Positions 61,058 to 64,000 of a stretch of 64,000 nt of DNA are shown here, piece by piece. The position numbers and the translations under genes are program-made. How positions within the stretch are numbered: position 1 is the first letter of the stretch; each line of letters starts with the position of its first letter. A model generated the notes under the pieces. That model saw only the letters and a list, made by a program, of their open reading frames with translations, made no database searches and was not told the origin of the DNA. Origin of the DNA: Clostridium_AI sp964409685 (GTDB taxonomy: Bacteria; Bacillota; Clostridia; Lachnospirales; Lachnospiraceae). The stretch covers positions 1 to 64,000 of the forward strand of contig CAYPEJ010000024.1 in NCBI GenBank assembly GCA_964409685.1, written 5' to 3'.

Positions 61058-62407
61058 TTATTCTGCAACTTCCACTCTATTTTCCTCTGCCATACTCTTC
61101 GGTAACATCAGATCAAGTGCAATTGCCATAATAAATACTACAGCAACACAGTTTTCTGCTAATACATTTCTTATAATTTCTGGAAACACTCTGAAAATCT
61201 CAGGAACTTGTGTAAATCCAATCCCTACACTTAAAGATAATGCAACAATCAACATATTTCTTTGATTGTATCCACACTCTCCAATCATCTGTAAACCACT
61301 TACTACAATGGAACCGAACATAATCAAGGTACATCCACCAAGTACTGGCTCAGGAAGTGTTGACAATAAGTTACCTAACACTGGGAATAAACCAGCTAGT
61401 ACCATAATAATAGCCCCCATTAAGATAGTAAAACGGTTGACAACACCTGTCATCGCTACTAATCCTACATTTTGACTAAAAGAAGTAATCGGTAAACATC
61501 CGAATAACCCTGAAATAGAACTAATAAAACCATCACAAGAAATAGAACCTGCAACCTCTTTTTCTTTTACATCACGTTTTAATCCAGATACCGCAAGTGC
61601 TGATGTATCCCCAATTGTTTCCGTTGCAGAAACTAAGAAAATCAATACTACAGATAAAATAGCGTTGAAATTAAATTCTGGTTTCACTGGCATAAACTTT
61701 GGAAGTGCAATAATTCCACCATCGAAAATGCCTGTAAAATCTACTTTTCCCATGCATACTGCAACGATGTATCCTACAATAAGCCCTACAAGTACTGCAA
61801 GTTGCTTATAATGCTTCTTCGCAAAAATAGTAAATAGTAAGCATGTCGCTAATGTAATTCCACCTAATACTAAGTTACTTACAGAACCGAAATCTGGGGC
61901 ACCATTTCCACCACCAAAGGAGTTCGCTCCTACATTTAACAAGGAAAAACCAATGGCTGTTACTACGGTTCCTGCTACTACTGGAGTAATCATCTTTCTC
62001 CAATACTTAGCGAATAAACCTAAGATACCTTCGACGATACCACCGACAATGATTGCCCCAACTGCTGCACGATAACCGTATTTACTTACAATAAAACATA
62101 AAATAGAGACAAAGGTAAAACTAATACCCATGACAATTGGTAAACCTGAACCAACTTTATAGATTGGATAGAGCTGAATAATTGTTCCGATTCCTGCAAT
62201 TAACATCGCACACTGTATTAATCTTGCGGTGTCTGCACCTGACAATCCACCTGCCTGTGCAACAATGATAATAGGGGTAATATTAGCAACAAACATTGCC
62301 AATACATGCTGTAACCCAAAAGGAATAGCCTTTCCGACTGGCACTCTCCCTTCTAGGTTATAGATGTTCGAAACACTACTAGATACGTTCTTTCCTGATG
62401 CTTTCAT
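61058..62407 (-). CDS. Xanthine/uracil permease (NCS2 family), xanthine type
   Basis: A 449-aa permease with 14 transmembrane segments. PFGLQHVLAMFVANITPIII, TFVSILCFIVSKYGYRAAVG, VSATETIGDTSALAVSG and LPITSFSQNVGLVAMTGV are the NCS2 motifs. The SATETIGD motif favours the xanthine/uric acid branch. It imports purine bases with protons. The ATG at 62407 with GGAGG 7 nt upstream is used. A guanine-type riboswitch upstream confirms purine-controlled expression. Confidence 0.92.
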   Translation of the reverse strand: MKASGKNVSSSVSNIYNLEGRVPVGKAIPFGLQHVLAMFVANITPIIIVAQAGGLSGADTARLIQCAMLIAGIGTIIQLYPIYKVGSGLPIVMGISFTFVSILCFIVSKYGYRAAVGAIIVGGIVEGILGLFAKYWRKMITPVVAGTVVTAIGFSLLNVGANSFGGGNGAPDFGSVSNLVLGGITLATCLLFTIFAKKHYKQLAVLVGLIVGYIVAVCMGKVDFTGIFDGGIIALPKFMPVKPEFNFNAILSVVLIFLVSATETIGDTSALAVSGLKRDVKEKEVAGSISCDGFISSISGLFGCLPITSFSQNVGLVAMTGVVNRFTILMGAIIMVLAGLFPVLGNLLSTLPEPVLGGCTLIMFGSIVVSGLQMIGECGYNQRNMLIVALSLSVGIGFTQVPEIFRVFPEIIRNVLAENCVAVVFIMAIALDLMLPKSMAEENRVEVAE

Positions 62408-62468
62408 TTGAATCCTCCATGCTAACAGCATGACCGTATAATTCTAAATAATCTTATTGTAGACGTAA

Positions 62469-62537
62469 GATCGTAGTCAAATCATTCATGGTGATTTGGT
62501 AGAAACTGTTGAACCATATCTTCAACTTTATACGATG
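62469..62537 (-). promoter_or_regulatory. Purine (guanine-class) riboswitch
   Basis: On the minus strand the aptamer shows the conserved blocks ATCGTATAAAG, GATATGG, GTTTCTACC and GACTACGAT in the right order and spacing. P1 pairs ATCGTA with TACGAT, P2 uses GTTGAA/TTCAAC and P3 AAATCA/TGATTT. The Cys-74-equivalent nucleotide is C (GACTACG), the guanine/hypoxanthine class and not adenine (U). Downstream, ATGCT-GTT-AGCAT sits directly before the GGAGG, with no clear T-run terminator, so control may be at translation initiation. Confidence 0.9.
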
Positions 62538-62683
62538 CACTGCGTTCCTTTTTTTGATGAAACATATCTTAATACAGGATTCGACTTTTGTCTACAAGTT
62601 TTTTAATAAAAACATTGCTTTTCCGCACATTCCCAATTCATTGTTGCAACATTAGAAAATATAGGACAAATATAAGTAAAATA

Positions 62684-63610
62684 TCAAAATTCTGATTTAT
62701 CTTTTTTATGTTGATGGTACATTTCTAGTCCTAATACGATAATTCCATACAACGCTACTGCTGCGATTATATTCATGCAGAAGTCCCTTGTGGCTGAAAA
62801 TGAAATACAATCTGTTCCTAGTATCAGTCCACTCAATAGATAAGATATTGCTGCTAGTAATATACATTTGCAGATGATACGTGCTTTTTTGTTTTTTCGC
62901 ATAATAATACTGCATACCGCAAGTATGATAGCAAGGATAAATCCTAGGATGATATAGTACCCAAGAACTAATCGTGGAAGCACTACAACACCACCACTTC
63001 CGTAAGGGTTTTCTCCGTAGATGAGTTGCATATTGTCGTCTACTGTGTAGTCGCAATAATAGATAGCATCAACTGGTGTTTTTGCAATATCTAAGCAAAC
63101 GGATGGCGTTGATTTTCCTAAAATATTGTCCCATACAGATGTCCACGCTTCTATTTCCACTACATATTTTCCGTTCTCAGTTGTGTAGGAATTCGTCTTG
63201 TATGCTGTTACATTTCTGGCGAAATTCACATATAGCTTACCGTTCTCACTTTCAAAAACGCTTACTTCGCTCTTTTGGAATGAGATATATTGTGGTGTTG
63301 TAAGATGTGAAAATGTTGCAAACATTACAAAAAATAGAATCAACACTCCTAGTGCAACTGCCTTCATTTTTCTAGTAAAAATGCTTTTTCGCATGTTCTT
63401 TAGTGGCAGTGCTTCTAATATATGCGAGTCTGTATGGGAAATTGTTGGCATATCTGGTTCATTAACTTCAGTAGTCAACATTTCTAAAAACGCTTTACAT
63501 TCACCACACTCTGCGATATGTTCCTCTACTAATTCTTCTGATTGCTTACTACATATTTTTTCAGCATAAAGTGGTAATAAATCTTGAATGATTTCACACG
63601 CTATCTTCAT
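62684..63610 (-). CDS. Zinc-finger anti-sigma factor-like membrane protein
   Basis: This 308-aa protein has an N-terminal zf-HC2 domain (HIAECGECKAFLEML, with C-x2-C and upstream C/H), a transmembrane segment at about 84-104, an extracellular region of about 110 residues and three further C-terminal transmembrane segments (about 215-300). The zf-HC2 domain binds and holds ECF sigma factors. Its ATG overlaps the stop of the sigma gene (ATGA), so it is the cognate anti-sigma. The signal sensed is unknown. Confidence 0.85.
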   Translation of the reverse strand: MKIACEIIQDLLPLYAEKICSKQSEELVEEHIAECGECKAFLEMLTTEVNEPDMPTISHTDSHILEALPLKNMRKSIFTRKMKAVALGVLILFFVMFATFSHLTTPQYISFQKSEVSVFESENGKLYVNFARNVTAYKTNSYTTENGKYVVEIEAWTSVWDNILGKSTPSVCLDIAKTPVDAIYYCDYTVDDNMQLIYGENPYGSGGVVVLPRLVLGYYIILGFILAIILAVCSIIMRKNKKARIICKCILLAAISYLLSGLILGTDCISFSATRDFCMNIIAAVALYGIIVLGLEMYHQHKKDKSEF

Positions 63611-64000
63611 TTATCGTCCTCCAATCTTTTATGTATTTTCGCCTTTGCACGGTGATAAGTAACGCATGCCCAATTTTCGGTCTTTCCAAATATAGAACCG
63701 ATTTGTTTGAAACTGCATTCGTAAATCACTCTAAGAGTAAATACTTTTTTATAAGGTTCTTCCATGCTTTGTAATAGTTCGTATATCTCTTTTGAAATCA
63801 TGGTGTCAATTAATTGTTTTTCAATGTCTATGGAACTGTCCTCTTGCATTTGCTCATCCCAATTGATGTGATTTTTTTTGTGGCGTAATGAGCTGTAATA
63901 GGTATTTTTTGCGATTTGACATAACCAAGTGCTTATGTGACACTTTCCGTCGAATTTGTCGATGGATTTTAAGGCTTTGAAAAATGTCTCACTTGTGAGT
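63607..64000 (-). CDS. ECF sigma-70 factor, partial (5' end beyond the window)
   Basis: The visible 130 residues begin LTSETFFKALKSIDKF and include the end of region 2 (CHISTWLCQIAKNTYYSSLR) and all of region 4 (ELLQSMEEPYKKVFTLRVIY, FKQIGSIFGKTENWACVTYH, RAKAKIHKRLE). The N-terminal roughly 40 residues lie outside the window. It forms a sigma/anti-sigma pair with the next gene. It is distinct from the SigV-like factor at 28767. Confidence 0.9.
   Translation of the reverse strand, partial: LTSETFFKALKSIDKFDGKCHISTWLCQIAKNTYYSSLRHKKNHINWDEQMQEDSSIDIEKQLIDTMISKEIYELLQSMEEPYKKVFTLRVIYECSFKQIGSIFGKTENWACVTYHRAKAKIHKRLEDDK

Overview
The window is 64 kb of AT-rich chromosome from a Gram-positive anaerobe of the class Clostridia, most likely Lachnospiraceae. 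Supporting signs are SepF, DUF4317, SigV/RsiV and class B sortase genes, strong AGGAGG ribosome binding sites, and low-GC codon use. It is an assembled draft: a 100-N gap lies in a tandem repeat at 18106-18205. No rRNA or tRNA genes were seen.

Region 1 (1-15070) is an island. A biosynthetic operon on the minus strand (14171 down to 1304) is bordered on both sides by decayed mobile DNA: a group II intron relic, IS3 and IS66-type relics on the left, and a dead transposase plus an IS3 OrfA relic on the right. The operon starts at a near-perfect promoter (TTGACA, 18 bp, TATAAT). In transcription order it encodes an LpxL-like acyltransferase, a ketosynthase pair (one active, one lacking the catalytic Cys), ACP, ketoreductase, dehydratase, two ABC half-transporters, a 36-aa peptide gene followed by an attenuator hairpin, an M50 membrane protease, an arginase-family enzyme and a B12-type radical SAM enzyme. 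I read it as a ribosomal peptide (RiPP) pathway joined to a reducing type II polyketide/fatty-acid module. The predicted product is an acylated, ornithine-containing peptide, possibly with a polyene chain because no enoyl reductase is present. This is the best candidate for an undescribed system.

Region 2 (15092-31160) holds a GH3 xylosidase-like enzyme, a repeat-rich sortase substrate with its class B sortase, cell-envelope genes (DUF374 acyltransferase, polysaccharide deacetylase), and a type III toxin-antitoxin locus. That locus has three 45-nt antitoxin repeats, a terminator, and a ToxN/AbiQ-like toxin gene frameshifted at a homopolymer. rsmH, a secreted M23-like protein and a SigV/RsiV-type stress module follow.

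Region 3 (31349-46965) holds amino-acid metabolism (M20 amidohydrolase, O-acetylhomoserine sulfhydrylase), two c-di-GMP enzymes, a heme uptake and anaerobic heme-degradation operon (hmuTUV, flavodoxin, HmuW-like radical SAM) with a divergent AraC regulator, a CysE-like transferase, sepF, and a second AraC gene facing a KdgT-type permease.

Region 4 (47181-64000) holds a GPH sugar transporter, a soluble chemoreceptor, a NagZ-type GH3 enzyme with an operator-like palindrome, cytidine deaminase, a large surface protein with SEVP repeats and Big2-like domains, a MATE exporter behind a leader terminator, a chemoreceptor plus orphan sugar-binding lipoprotein pair, a xanthine/uracil permease behind a guanine-type purine riboswitch, and an ECF sigma/anti-sigma pair cut by the window edge.
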